This document shows, one piece after another, positions 1 to 6,526 of a DNA stretch of 15,950 nt. The DNA is from DAIOSQ01 sp036752465. GTDB lineage: Bacteria > Pseudomonadota > Gammaproteobacteria > Legionellales > Legionellaceae. Below the pieces are notes generated by a model. The model did no database searches, was not told where the DNA came from, and was given only the letters and a program-made list of their open reading frames with translations. Positions within the stretch are counted from its first letter, which is position 1. Each line of letters opens with the position of its first letter. Location: contig DAIOSQ010000048.1 of assembly GCA_036752465.1 (NCBI GenBank), positions 1 through 15,950 of the forward strand. The letters run 5' to 3'. Position numbers and translations under genes: made by a program.

Positions 1-33
1 ACAAAAAATCCTCAATAACCAACAGGTGCGAGC
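1..33 (+). repeat. Left arm of an inverted repeat copying the lptB 3' end
   Basis: These 33 bases match the reverse complement of 196-228 at 31 positions, so the arm repeats lptB sense sequence in the opposite orientation. The two differences, at 16 and 28, are transitions and are both silent in the lptB frame; each arm encodes KILNNQQVRA. Similarity stops at position 34. The arm touches the window edge and may extend further left. Confidence 0.85.
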
Positions 34-155
34 TGATCAATCTCTGCTGGCGAGATGCGATCATGTTGAAATACCTTCACCTCTTGGCCAAGGCATTGAA
101 AATAATAGACCAAATTATAAGTAAATGAGTCGTAATTATCGATCATTAACAACAT
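12..155 (-). pseudogene. pabA: 5' fragment of a class I glutamine amidotransferase gene (PabA/TrpG), cut short
   Basis: Reading leftward from the ATG at 155-153, the frame gives 47 residues beginning MLLMIDNYDSFTYNL and continuing VKVFQHDRISPAEIDQLAP. This is the typical N-terminus of aminodeoxychorismate synthase component II or anthranilate synthase component II, which release ammonia from glutamine for folate or tryptophan synthesis. The start has a good GAGG ribosome site and lies 9 nt after the lptB stop, so it was the next gene of the kdsD-lptB operon. Where the family continues with a conserved SPGPG-type segment, this frame reads VGY and stops (TGA at 14-12). The break falls inside a 33-nt inverted copy of the lptB 3' end (positions 1-33). 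The catalytic Cys and His/Glu of a roughly 190-residue protein are absent. Whether the rest lies further left cannot be seen. The N-terminus alone does not separate PabA from TrpG. Confidence 0.75.
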
Positions 156-164
156 GCAGGCCTC

Positions 165-890
165 TTATAGTGAAAATTCGGCGCCGAGATACACCGCTCG
201 TACCTGTTGGTTGTTGAGGATTTTTTGTGGCGAGCCCTCACAAAGAATGGTGCCTTGATTGACAATGTAGGCACGTTCACAAATATCAAGCGTTTCACGG
301 ACATTATGGTCAGTAATGAGTACACCAATTTTTTTGTCACACAAATGTTGGATAATTTTCTTGATATCTAGCACGGATATCGGATCAACACCGGCAAAAG
401 GTTCATCCAGCAAAATAAATCGAGGTTCACTCGCCAAAGCACGCGCAATTTCTACTCGTCTTCTTTCGCCCCCGGATAAACTCATGCCTAAATGATCACG
501 TAAATGCGCGATATGAAATTCTGCTAATAATGCTTCTAGCTGTTGTGTTCGTTGATATGTATCAAGATCTGTGCGTAACTGCAAAATAGATAAGATATTA
601 TTTGCCACACTCATTTTCCGAAAAATAGACGTTTCTTGCGGCAGATAGCCTATACCTAGACGGGCACGCTGGTGCATAGCGGCTTTGGTGATATCCTGAT
701 CATCTAACAGAATCGAACCTTGATCGCAGGCGATAAGTCCGACGATCATATAAAAACAAGTGGTTTTACCCGCGCCATTAGGCCCTAACAAACCAACGCA
801 TTCCCCACGTTTGATTTGAATATTAATATCTTGCACCACTACCCTGGCTTTGAATGATTTGCGCAAATGCAATGCTTTTAATTCATTCAT
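165..890 (-). CDS. lptB: LPS export ABC transporter ATP-binding protein LptB
   Basis: Cytoplasmic ATPase of the LptB2FGC complex, which extracts lipopolysaccharide from the inner membrane and drives it along the periplasmic Lpt bridge. The 241-residue protein matches the usual LptB length. It has a Walker A GPNGAGKT at 36-43, Q-loop Gln85, signature LSGGERRR from 138, Walker B FILLDEP at 158-164 and switch His195. The ending VYLGAEFSL resembles the LptB C-terminus and separates it from generic branched-chain amino-acid transporter ATPases. Its ATG shares an ATGA overlap with the lptA stop, indicating translational coupling. The membrane partners LptF and LptG are not in the window. The 3' end is one arm of an inverted repeat. 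Confidence 0.96.
   Translation of the reverse strand: MNELKALHLRKSFKARVVVQDINIQIKRGECVGLLGPNGAGKTTCFYMIVGLIACDQGSILLDDQDITKAAMHQRARLGIGYLPQETSIFRKMSVANNILSILQLRTDLDTYQRTQQLEALLAEFHIAHLRDHLGMSLSGGERRRVEIARALASEPRFILLDEPFAGVDPISVLDIKKIIQHLCDKKIGVLITDHNVRETLDICERAYIVNQGTILCEGSPQKILNNQQVRAVYLGAEFSL
196..228 (-). repeat. Right arm of the inverted repeat, inside the lptB 3' end
   Basis: This is the native copy: it encodes residues 223-232 of LptB (KILNNQQVRA) and lies in an otherwise normal lptB gene. The spacer to the left arm is 162 bp (34-195) and contains the lptB stop and nearly all of the truncated pabA/trpG fragment. Confidence 0.85.
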
Positions 891-1432
891 AGCGTTGCCT
901 GCGCTTTTTGAATGATGATGGTTGCTGGAGTTCCTGCTTGATATTGTGTGATGACGTGCGCTGTGGTCACATCATAGCTGATATGATGTGCGACGATTGA
1001 ATTAGCGCCTTGCAGGACTTTTGCATGACCAATCAATTCAACAAAATGGCGCTCAGGGTAGTAATAAATAATATCAGCGTAAGCCTGCAAGGTTTGCTTA
1101 TCCTTGTCGGTGATCGTGGTGTAATAGGCTTGTTGCGAATCTTTGCCTTTGAGTATCGCTTTAGTGACTTCATGTTCATTATCGCCGTCGGTAATGATCG
1201 TTTCCGCACGAATATGTGTGCTGCCTTGATCGATAGCCACATGGCCGATATAAACACCATGGTGCGTGGTGTGGTTCATATCAACCGAATCTGCCTGAAA
1301 ATTTAACGGTGCTGTTTTGTCACTGCTCAACGCCATGCACTCATGCATGCAGCACAGCAACCCAAACAACATCAACAACAGCTTGCCATAGCAGCTGTAT
1401 GAATAAACATTAAGCTTTTTTGCTAGATACAT
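887..1432 (-). CDS. lptA: LPS transport periplasmic bridge protein LptA
   Basis: Periplasmic OstA-like protein whose stacked beta-jellyroll units carry LPS from LptC towards the outer-membrane LptD complex. I chose the ATG at 1432-1430 (MYLAKKLN, 181 residues). The frame stays open upstream to 1486, but that part overlaps lptC further and would put 18 residues ahead of the signal peptide. Residues 1-33 look like a signal peptide, with a basic start, a hydrophobic LLLMLFGLL core and likely cleavage after CMA. The mature part begins PLNFQADSVDMNHTTHHGVY, matching the LptA pattern of an unusual-lipid-binding strand followed by a conversion or gain motif. The gene overlaps the lptC end by 23 nt and the lptB start by ATGA. 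Identification rests on the fold pattern and on its position between lptC and lptB. Confidence 0.9.
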   Translation of the reverse strand: MYLAKKLNVYSYSCYGKLLLMLFGLLCCMHECMALSSDKTAPLNFQADSVDMNHTTHHGVYIGHVAIDQGSTHIRAETIITDGDNEHEVTKAILKGKDSQQAYYTTITDKDKQTLQAYADIIYYYPERHFVELIGHAKVLQGANSIVAHHISYDVTTAHVITQYQAGTPATIIIQKAQATL

Positions 1433-1985
1433 AGGTTCCCTGTGCTTGGCTGAATAATTGTATACGATTATCTTCCAGATACGCATTCATTCCTGTGGCG
1501 GTAACGACGCTGTTCTGTTGTTTATATTCTATTTTTTTGGGGGTGGTGGCAAATTGACTTTCGGGGAAATACGTCAACTCTTCGGTTTTGATGATTGCCG
1601 CGGGTTTTTGCGCAGAAGCTGCTTGTGTGATATGCACATGTCCATGAAATACAATTTGCTTGCCATTATATAATGTGCGTGCATGATCTGCATGAATCTC
1701 CCATTGTGGTTTATCGGGTTGGTTGACGATGATGTGTGGTTTATGCAGATAATGCGCATTGTCTTTGGGGGTGTGGGTCAGCATCGTGGTTTGCAAGTAA
1801 TGGGTGAGTTGCCCTTGTTTGCCGTATTGCGTAATTTCAACCTGATGCATGATGGTATCCACACTGGCTGACAGAGTTTTTTCATCGAGCAAAAACACAC
1901 GGTGGCTACTGGCAAAGTACCAACCACTGCTGGCGAGACATGTTAGGGTGATAAATAGCCATATGGCACTTTTCAGGGATGTCAT
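1410..1985 (-). CDS. lptC: LPS export protein LptC
   Basis: Bitopic inner-membrane protein that receives LPS from LptB2FG and passes it to LptA. The 191-residue length agrees with the family. A single N-terminal membrane segment (about residues 6-25, IWLFITLTCLASSGWYF) is followed by a periplasmic jellyroll region with repeated patterns such as WEIHADHARTLYNGKQIVFHGHVHI. The ATG at 1985 overlaps the kdsC stop as ATGA. Sequence conservation in LptC is low, so position between kdsC and lptA is a large part of the evidence. Confidence 0.92.
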   Translation of the reverse strand: MTSLKSAIWLFITLTCLASSGWYFASSHRVFLLDEKTLSASVDTIMHQVEITQYGKQGQLTHYLQTTMLTHTPKDNAHYLHKPHIIVNQPDKPQWEIHADHARTLYNGKQIVFHGHVHITQAASAQKPAAIIKTEELTYFPESQFATTPKKIEYKQQNSVVTATGMNAYLEDNRIQLFSQAQGTYVSSKKA

Positions 1986-2509
1986 AAATTCAAATAGCGC
2001 TTAACGGCTGCTTCGTGTAGGTTTTGTGCACTTAAAATTAAATCACAGACCTCGCGGACGGCGCCCTCACCACCGCACAGCTCGGTTTGCCAAGCGGCGA
2101 ATTCTTTAACTTGGCGGACAGCATTAGCCACGGCTACACCAAAGCCAACCTGTTGCATGATCGGTAAATCGGGGAGATCATCTCCTATATAGGCAAATGA
2201 CTCATCTGGCAATTGTAGGGTGTTTTTTAAAGTATCGTAAGCGTTTTGTTTGTTGAGTTGGCCGGTAAAATAATGCCTGATACCCAGTTGTTGCATGCGT
2301 TGGTCGATCATAGCGTTTTTCGAGCCAGTAATCACCGCAACTTCAAGGCCAGCCGCCATCAACAGCTTCAACCCAAAGCCATCTTGTATATGGAATGCTT
2401 TCAATTCATTGCCTTGATTATCTAGAAAAACTTTGCCATCGGTTAGGACACCATCGACATCACAAATCAAACATTTTATTTTTTGCGCTTCTTCAAGCAA
2501 AGTGTACAT
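1982..2509 (-). CDS. kdsC: 3-deoxy-D-manno-octulosonate 8-phosphate phosphatase KdsC
   Basis: Cytosolic HAD-superfamily phosphatase that hydrolyses Kdo 8-phosphate to Kdo, the inner-core sugar of LPS. Visible HAD motifs are DVDGVLTDG with Asp17 and Asp19 (nucleophile and acid/base), Thr61 in VAVITGSKN, a lysine near 87 (LNKQNAYD), and the metal-binding GDDLPDLP at 109-116. At 175 residues it is slightly shorter than the E. coli enzyme (188). The class C0 HAD form without a cap domain fits, as these enzymes are tetramers. The start has an AAGGA ribosome site five bases upstream and lies 14 nt after the kdsD stop. Confidence 0.95.
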   Translation of the reverse strand: MYTLLEEAQKIKCLICDVDGVLTDGKVFLDNQGNELKAFHIQDGFGLKLLMAAGLEVAVITGSKNAMIDQRMQQLGIRHYFTGQLNKQNAYDTLKNTLQLPDESFAYIGDDLPDLPIMQQVGFGVAVANAVRQVKEFAAWQTELCGGEGAVREVCDLILSAQNLHEAAVKRYLNL

Positions 2510-2523
2510 AATAATCCTTCTGA

Positions 2524-3486
2524 TTAGTAAACGCCGGCACGCAGGAGATCATGTAAGTGAATCACCGCGACCGGTTTGTGTTGATGATCGGTTAAGACCA
2601 GGGAGGTAATTGAATTTTGCTGCATAATGCCCAGCGCTTCAGCTGCCAATGTCCCGGGTGCTATGGTTTTACATTGCTTGCTCATGACTGTTTGCAATGG
2701 TGTGGTGTCAATGTCAAAGCGTTGCATGAGCGTGCGACGAATATCGCCATCTGTGTAGATGCCAGTCAGTAAGCCTGCTGGGTCGACGACACAGGTCATG
2801 CCTAATTTTTTCTCGGTAACGACCAAGATAGCATCGCGGATGGTGGCATTTTCTGACACAATCGGCATTGCCTCGCCATGATGCGCTAAATCATCTGTGT
2901 GAACCAGTAACCGCTTGCCTATGCTTCCACCTGGATGTGAGTGAGCAAAGTCGGCGGCACTGAAGCCACGTGCCTCTAGTAAGGCAACAGCCAGAGCATC
3001 CCCCATGACTAAGCTGACTGTTGTGCTGGTAGTTGGTGCTAACCCTAGTGGGCAGGCTTCATGTTGAATGCTGACATCTAGCACGACCGTAGCAGTTTTT
3101 GCCAGGGTGGAATCTTGCTTGCCACATAGGGCAATGATAGGGACGTGCATGCGTTTCAGCAATGGCAGTAAAAGCAAAATTTCGTTGGTATAGCCTGAAT
3201 TTGAAATGGCGATGACCACATCTTTGGCTGTAATCATACCCATATCACCGTGAGCAGCTTCGCCAGGGTGGACAAAAAAGGCAGGGCTACCGGTACTGGA
3301 CAGCGTAGCAGCAATTTTTTTGCCGATATGTCCGGATTTTCCCATGCCAGTTACAATAATGCGACCCTCACAAGACAGGAGGGTTAGGCAAGCGCGGGTA
3401 AAATTTTCATCGATGCGATGGGTTAGTTCAAAGACAGCCTGCGCTTCGGTTTCAATCACGGCAAGCCCAAGTTTGCAGAAATTCAT
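2524..3486 (-). CDS. kdsD: D-arabinose 5-phosphate isomerase KdsD
   Basis: Converts D-ribulose 5-phosphate to D-arabinose 5-phosphate, the first committed step towards Kdo. The N-terminal SIS sugar-isomerase domain contains GMGKSGHIGKK (from residue 47) and HPGEAAHGDMGM (from residue 73), followed by AISNSGYTNEI and HSHPGGSIGKR. Two CBS domains fill about residues 205-320. I chose the ATG at 3486-3484, giving 320 residues. An in-frame TTG at 3507-3505 would give 327, almost exactly the E. coli length of 328, and a GAGG lies just inside that extension, so the longer form cannot be excluded. It is the first gene of the Kdo/Lpt operon. Confidence 0.95.
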   Translation of the reverse strand: MNFCKLGLAVIETEAQAVFELTHRIDENFTRACLTLLSCEGRIIVTGMGKSGHIGKKIAATLSSTGSPAFFVHPGEAAHGDMGMITAKDVVIAISNSGYTNEILLLLPLLKRMHVPIIALCGKQDSTLAKTATVVLDVSIQHEACPLGLAPTTSTTVSLVMGDALAVALLEARGFSAADFAHSHPGGSIGKRLLVHTDDLAHHGEAMPIVSENATIRDAILVVTEKKLGMTCVVDPAGLLTGIYTDGDIRRTLMQRFDIDTTPLQTVMSKQCKTIAPGTLAAEALGIMQQNSITSLVLTDHQHKPVAVIHLHDLLRAGVY

Positions 3487-3641
3487 AGGGTTGCGTACAT
3501 TCCTCAAATACGAACAGTCTAAAATTTTTGCTAGAATAATGCAATACCTCTCAAGTTAACGCAAAAATTGTTATTCAATTTAATTCAACTCAACCAGAGC
3601 AAGCAAATTATCGAAACTTGAACTACGCCAGCTGGTCAGTC

Positions 3642-3660
3642 AAAACCCACGAACTTGGGT
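3642..3660 (-). terminator. Weak hairpin with short T run after the barrel gene
   Basis: On the minus strand, ACCCA and TGGGT form a 5-bp stem with a 6-nt loop, followed at once by a short T run. It starts about 20 nt after the stop of the outer-membrane protein gene and before kdsD. The stem is short, so termination would be inefficient. The remaining 3508-3641 stretch shows no gene. Confidence 0.3.
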
Positions 3661-3680
3661 ATAGGCTGGCTTCGATCAGA

Positions 3681-4469
3681 CTAACGGCTAAGCCTAGGCT
3701 TATCAAAAAGATACGTTAAGCTTATTAGAACGGTGTTAAATCCGAATCGTCCAATACTCAGCTGATCCGCTGACCATGTATCTTGACCCGAACCTGATTC
3801 AATGCCCCCAAATGATTGATACTCATATCCAACTGAGAAGATCAATTCGGGATATAATGAAACATCGACCCCTGCACCAACATTGTAAGAAAATTGGGTT
3901 GTTGTGCGATCGGCAAATGCTGGACTGACGCGAGCATTCACACCTGCTAAAGCCGTTTCTTGGTAATTGTATGCATGCACAAACGCCGCACCTAGCCCCA
4001 AATCAAAATAGACCATAGCTCGTTGATACTGCATTAAATCCAGTTTCGTGTACGCCGAGATTACATTCGCATTGGCTTTCCAATTATACGTATAATTTTG
4101 ATAATTTGGCAGAGAGTACTCTGTCACTGAACCTGTGATGTTTTGTGGAAACAAATACTGGTATCTCAATGCGAGCTCAACTGCTGGCAGCCAGGGTTGC
4201 AGGTGTTGTGTCCATCGATACCCAGCCGCTGCCGCTAACATCACTTCTTCGTGGTCAGAGTTAGCTGAATACTGATCAAAATTGCCCGATGTAGGGAAAC
4301 CTGAACCATTATTCACCCACATGGTTGTATTGATTTCAGGCCATATTGCACCGACATCACCTGAAATAAGCCACTGACCTTGAGTGTATTTCGGTAATGA
4401 GACGGCGTAAATCAAATCAGACATGCTCAGGAGCGAACATATTAACCATCCAGTTTTTTTTATACTCAT
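3681..4469 (-). CDS. Outer-membrane beta-barrel protein, function unknown
   Basis: A 262-residue exported protein. The signal peptide MSIKKTGWLICSLLSMSDLIYA is followed by alternating polar/aromatic strands typical of small barrels, for example WLISGDVGAIW, VMLAAAAGYRW, AVELALRYQYLF, MVYFDLGLGAAFVHAY, TTQFSYNVGAGVDVSL, LIFSVGYEYQSF and VLISLTYLF. The fold resembles an OmpA/OmpW-like 8-stranded barrel, with no OmpA peptidoglycan-binding domain. I chose the ATG at 4469 because an AAGGA lies 8 nt before it; the ATG at 4478 has the ribosome site directly against it. Instead of ending in an aromatic residue, the last strand is followed by DKPRLSR. It starts about 26 nt after the GH18 stop, so the two are probably co-transcribed. 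I cannot assign a ligand. Confidence 0.75.
   Translation of the reverse strand: MSIKKTGWLICSLLSMSDLIYAVSLPKYTQGQWLISGDVGAIWPEINTTMWVNNGSGFPTSGNFDQYSANSDHEEVMLAAAAGYRWTQHLQPWLPAVELALRYQYLFPQNITGSVTEYSLPNYQNYTYNWKANANVISAYTKLDLMQYQRAMVYFDLGLGAAFVHAYNYQETALAGVNARVSPAFADRTTTQFSYNVGAGVDVSLYPELIFSVGYEYQSFGGIESGSGQDTWSADQLSIGRFGFNTVLISLTYLFDKPRLSR
3689..3702. repeat. 14-bp perfect palindrome in the last codons of the barrel gene
   Basis: TAAGCCTAGGCTTA reads the same on both strands. It encodes KPRL in the seven-residue extension beyond the final barrel strand. No T run follows on either strand, so it is not a standard terminator. Confidence 0.6.
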
Positions 4470-4495
4470 GCTATTCATCCTTGACAGATATTATC

Positions 4496-6232
4496 TTAAG
4501 CGCAATTTTGTTGAAAAAGGCATTTGTACATTGAAGTTGAAAAAGCAAAGCCATTATTTGCATCATGGGTCATATCCCAGAAAAACACTTTATTGATCTG
4601 AAAAGTAGTAGGTGGTATATAGCTTCCGCATCCAGTGGCTCCTGTTTGCAAACACTTGATGGCTTGTTTGATAACGACTGGATTGCCAGCGGGGGTGCCA
4701 TCGCTTATGCCATTGCTATTTGCCGCGGGATAACCAATAGAGACCTGCGATGCAGTTAATTTGGCAATGTAAGGTTGAAAACCTGACGCTTGCCCTTGCG
4801 GGCAATGGCTTGGCCAGTTCATTAACATATCTATTATAATAGCCACAGAGGGATCCGGCGAGCTGTTGGCATAATTTGGATCATAAAGTCCACAGTCAAT
4901 CCCATAAAAAGATCCTGCATTATACATTTGAGCGCCGGCATAACTGATTGCATCAGGAACCAACATTAGCCATGCGGAGTAATTACCAAATGTGTTGTTA
5001 AACGCAGGAGTAGCTGACACATTGGCTACTTGAGGCACCGCGCTGATCGTCTGTTCTGGTCTTATAGCATTGAAACCATTGATAATATCCGCCAGCACGC
5101 GAATGTCCCCCATGGGGTCTGCAAAAGTACCGCCTTCGTTCAGACCTTGCTCTATATCGATGTCAAAACCATCTGTGCCATATATCGCTTGCATGTCCTG
5201 CATCGATTGAATAAAAGTTTGTGTAAACGTTTGTGGATCAGATGCAGCCGTCAGCACCTCATGAAAGTTTACAGTGGTATCAGCAAGGCTGCTACTTGCT
5301 CCGCCAATAGATAGGTTAACATGAATACCCTTTTGTCTTAATTCATAGATATCACCGACATTAATTGCGCTGAAGGTTGCAACAAGCTTACCAGGATGGT
5401 TCAAATCAAACACCAAAAAAGCTAGATTTACAGTAGTGATTCCTGCTGCAACGATGGCATCGGCGGATGGGAGTGTGTCCCATCCGGCTTGATAAGCTAT
5501 GATTTCGGGTTGACCTGGAGTTACTGCAGTCACGTTGTCGCCACCGCCATACGCAAAGCTTGCCTGTACCGATCCATTAGCACTTGTAGGGGTATATGTA
5601 CCTGTAACCATGCAATTAGCTCCGACAGCCAAGGCAGCGGTGTTACAAGAATTTGAGTCGGTGTTTATAGTCCCACTAAAGGCAGTGAGCGTTACAGATG
5701 GGTTGGCTATTGCTGCTGTACTGCGGTTGAAGAAAGAAAATGCAAACGGGTGTGCTAGGTTGAGTAGTGGCGTAGCCGGCACCCCATGGGTGACTCTGGC
5801 ATCTACTGTTCTTGTAACTCCCTGGAAACTCTTTGTTTTTATATTTGGCAATTTGACCACTGATTTACCAAATCCTGTGATAGCTATTTCTAAGGTTTTT
5901 TCACCAACCACTTTAGGCGTTAAAGTGACTGCTAATCGACAGCTGCGTTTTGCTGCTAGTGTGGATCCACTACATTCATCCACGAAAAGGAATTCAGTCG
6001 CCGGATATCCTGCTTTTACGAGTTGGATTGGTTTAGTCGTATCCCACGGCAAATTGTTGGTGATCTCAAAAACGACGGTTTGACTCCAATTGTTTGGTAT
6101 GGGATCAGCAAACGTGGATCCCATTGTCACCGTGATTGCATTCGTTGCCACAAGTGTTTGTGGCGCACTACCATATGCGGAACCAATACACGTTAATAAA
6201 ATAATCAGAGAGCGCCACTGGCTGACTTTCAT
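4496..6232 (-). CDS. Secreted glycoside hydrolase family 18 protein (chitinase-like) with two N-terminal beta-sandwich modules
   Basis: A 578-residue exported enzyme expected to cleave beta-1,4 N-acetylglucosamine polymers. The signal peptide is MKVSQWRSLIILLTCIGSAYG. Residues about 25-125 and 155-230 look like two Ig-like modules, each with a cysteine pair of identical spacing (C87/C98 and C196/C207). The GH18 barrel begins near EIIAYQAGW (244). It shows the conserved SIGGASS (308-314), the catalytic DGFDIDIE (354-361, acid Glu361 with Asp356, Asp358 and Asp in the DxxDxDxE pattern), QMYN (435-438) and FFWDMTHD near the end, whose Trp552 matches the barrel-floor tryptophan. All hallmark catalytic residues are present, so it is probably active. 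A strong AAAGGAG lies 7 nt before the ATG. Some GH18 members act on peptidoglycan or glycoproteins, so the substrate is uncertain. Confidence 0.88.
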   Translation of the reverse strand: MKVSQWRSLIILLTCIGSAYGSAPQTLVATNAITVTMGSTFADPIPNNWSQTVVFEITNNLPWDTTKPIQLVKAGYPATEFLFVDECSGSTLAAKRSCRLAVTLTPKVVGEKTLEIAITGFGKSVVKLPNIKTKSFQGVTRTVDARVTHGVPATPLLNLAHPFAFSFFNRSTAAIANPSVTLTAFSGTINTDSNSCNTAALAVGANCMVTGTYTPTSANGSVQASFAYGGGDNVTAVTPGQPEIIAYQAGWDTLPSADAIVAAGITTVNLAFLVFDLNHPGKLVATFSAINVGDIYELRQKGIHVNLSIGGASSSLADTTVNFHEVLTAASDPQTFTQTFIQSMQDMQAIYGTDGFDIDIEQGLNEGGTFADPMGDIRVLADIINGFNAIRPEQTISAVPQVANVSATPAFNNTFGNYSAWLMLVPDAISYAGAQMYNAGSFYGIDCGLYDPNYANSSPDPSVAIIIDMLMNWPSHCPQGQASGFQPYIAKLTASQVSIGYPAANSNGISDGTPAGNPVVIKQAIKCLQTGATGCGSYIPPTTFQINKVFFWDMTHDANNGFAFSTSMYKCLFQQNCA

Positions 6233-6276
6233 GTTTACACTCCTTTGGTTCGGTATTAATTTGTCAAAAATTTACT

Positions 6277-6298
6277 CATGAACTGTTGGCAATTCATG
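6277..6298. promoter_or_regulatory. Inverted repeat upstream of the GH18 gene, possible operator
   Basis: Arms CATGAACTG and CAATTCATG pair at eight of nine positions around a 4-nt centre (TTGG). The outer six bases of each arm match perfectly. It lies 45-66 nt before the GH18 start, where a repressor or activator site would be expected. No clear sigma-70 promoter could be recognised beside it. It could also simply fold in RNA. Confidence 0.35.
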
Positions 6299-6489
6299 TT
6301 TTGCAGGTCGCGCTCTGCGAAGTATGGGATCATTTAGAAATTACATTGTACTTCACGCACGGTCAATACTCTTACTAAAAACTCACCAATTATGGCTATT
6401 CTCAAGCGATGGGGCGATCATTGACCTTTGCTGCCTATGATAGCTAAAGATATCTATGGAAAAACCAAGATATTCCGTAAAAATATGTA

Positions 6490-6495
6490 TATAAT
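6490..6495 (+). promoter_or_regulatory. Possible -10 element for the mla operon
   Basis: A perfect TATAAT in an AT-rich stretch, 31 nt before the mlaF ATG. No good -35 hexamer lies at the usual distance, so this may be a weak or activator-dependent promoter, or chance in AT-rich DNA. Confidence 0.35.
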
Positions 6496-6526
6496 AATTG
6501 CTAATGTGTTGTGAGGCTATGCAAGC

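Larger units (their letters stand above)
6233..6526. other. Divergent intergenic region between the GH18 gene and mlaF
   Basis: About 294 bp without a supported gene. It must hold the start signals for both the accessory pair (leftward) and the mla operon (rightward). Besides the inverted repeat near its left end and an AT-rich -10-like sequence near its right end, I see no repeat, insertion remnant or structured RNA. Confidence 0.6.

Noticed and set aside
2..124. Plus-strand open frame of 40 codons that begins KILNNQQVRA like the end of LptB and ends at TAA
   Set aside because: After the repeat arm it only reads the antisense of the pabA/trpG fragment, so the tail is not a protein family. 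It is kept as evidence for the inverted repeat, not as a gene.
1010..1306. 98-codon plus-strand open frame inside lptA
   Set aside because: Antisense to lptA, with no start signal and no recognisable sequence.
3508..3680. Possible small RNA or tRNA-like fold in the kdsD upstream gap
   Set aside because: Several short complementary pieces exist (for example CCAGCTGG), but no cloverleaf, no strong promoter and no clear terminator; not enough to call a gene.
5535..6083. 182-codon open frame on the plus strand
   Set aside because: It lies wholly antisense to the GH18 gene, which has a signal peptide and full catalytic motifs in the opposite frame; no recognisable family and no ribosome site.
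6262..6267. TTGACA on the minus strand upstream of the GH18 gene
   Set aside because: The matching -10 position would fall on the ribosome-binding site of the gene, so it cannot serve as the -35 of a working promoter there.
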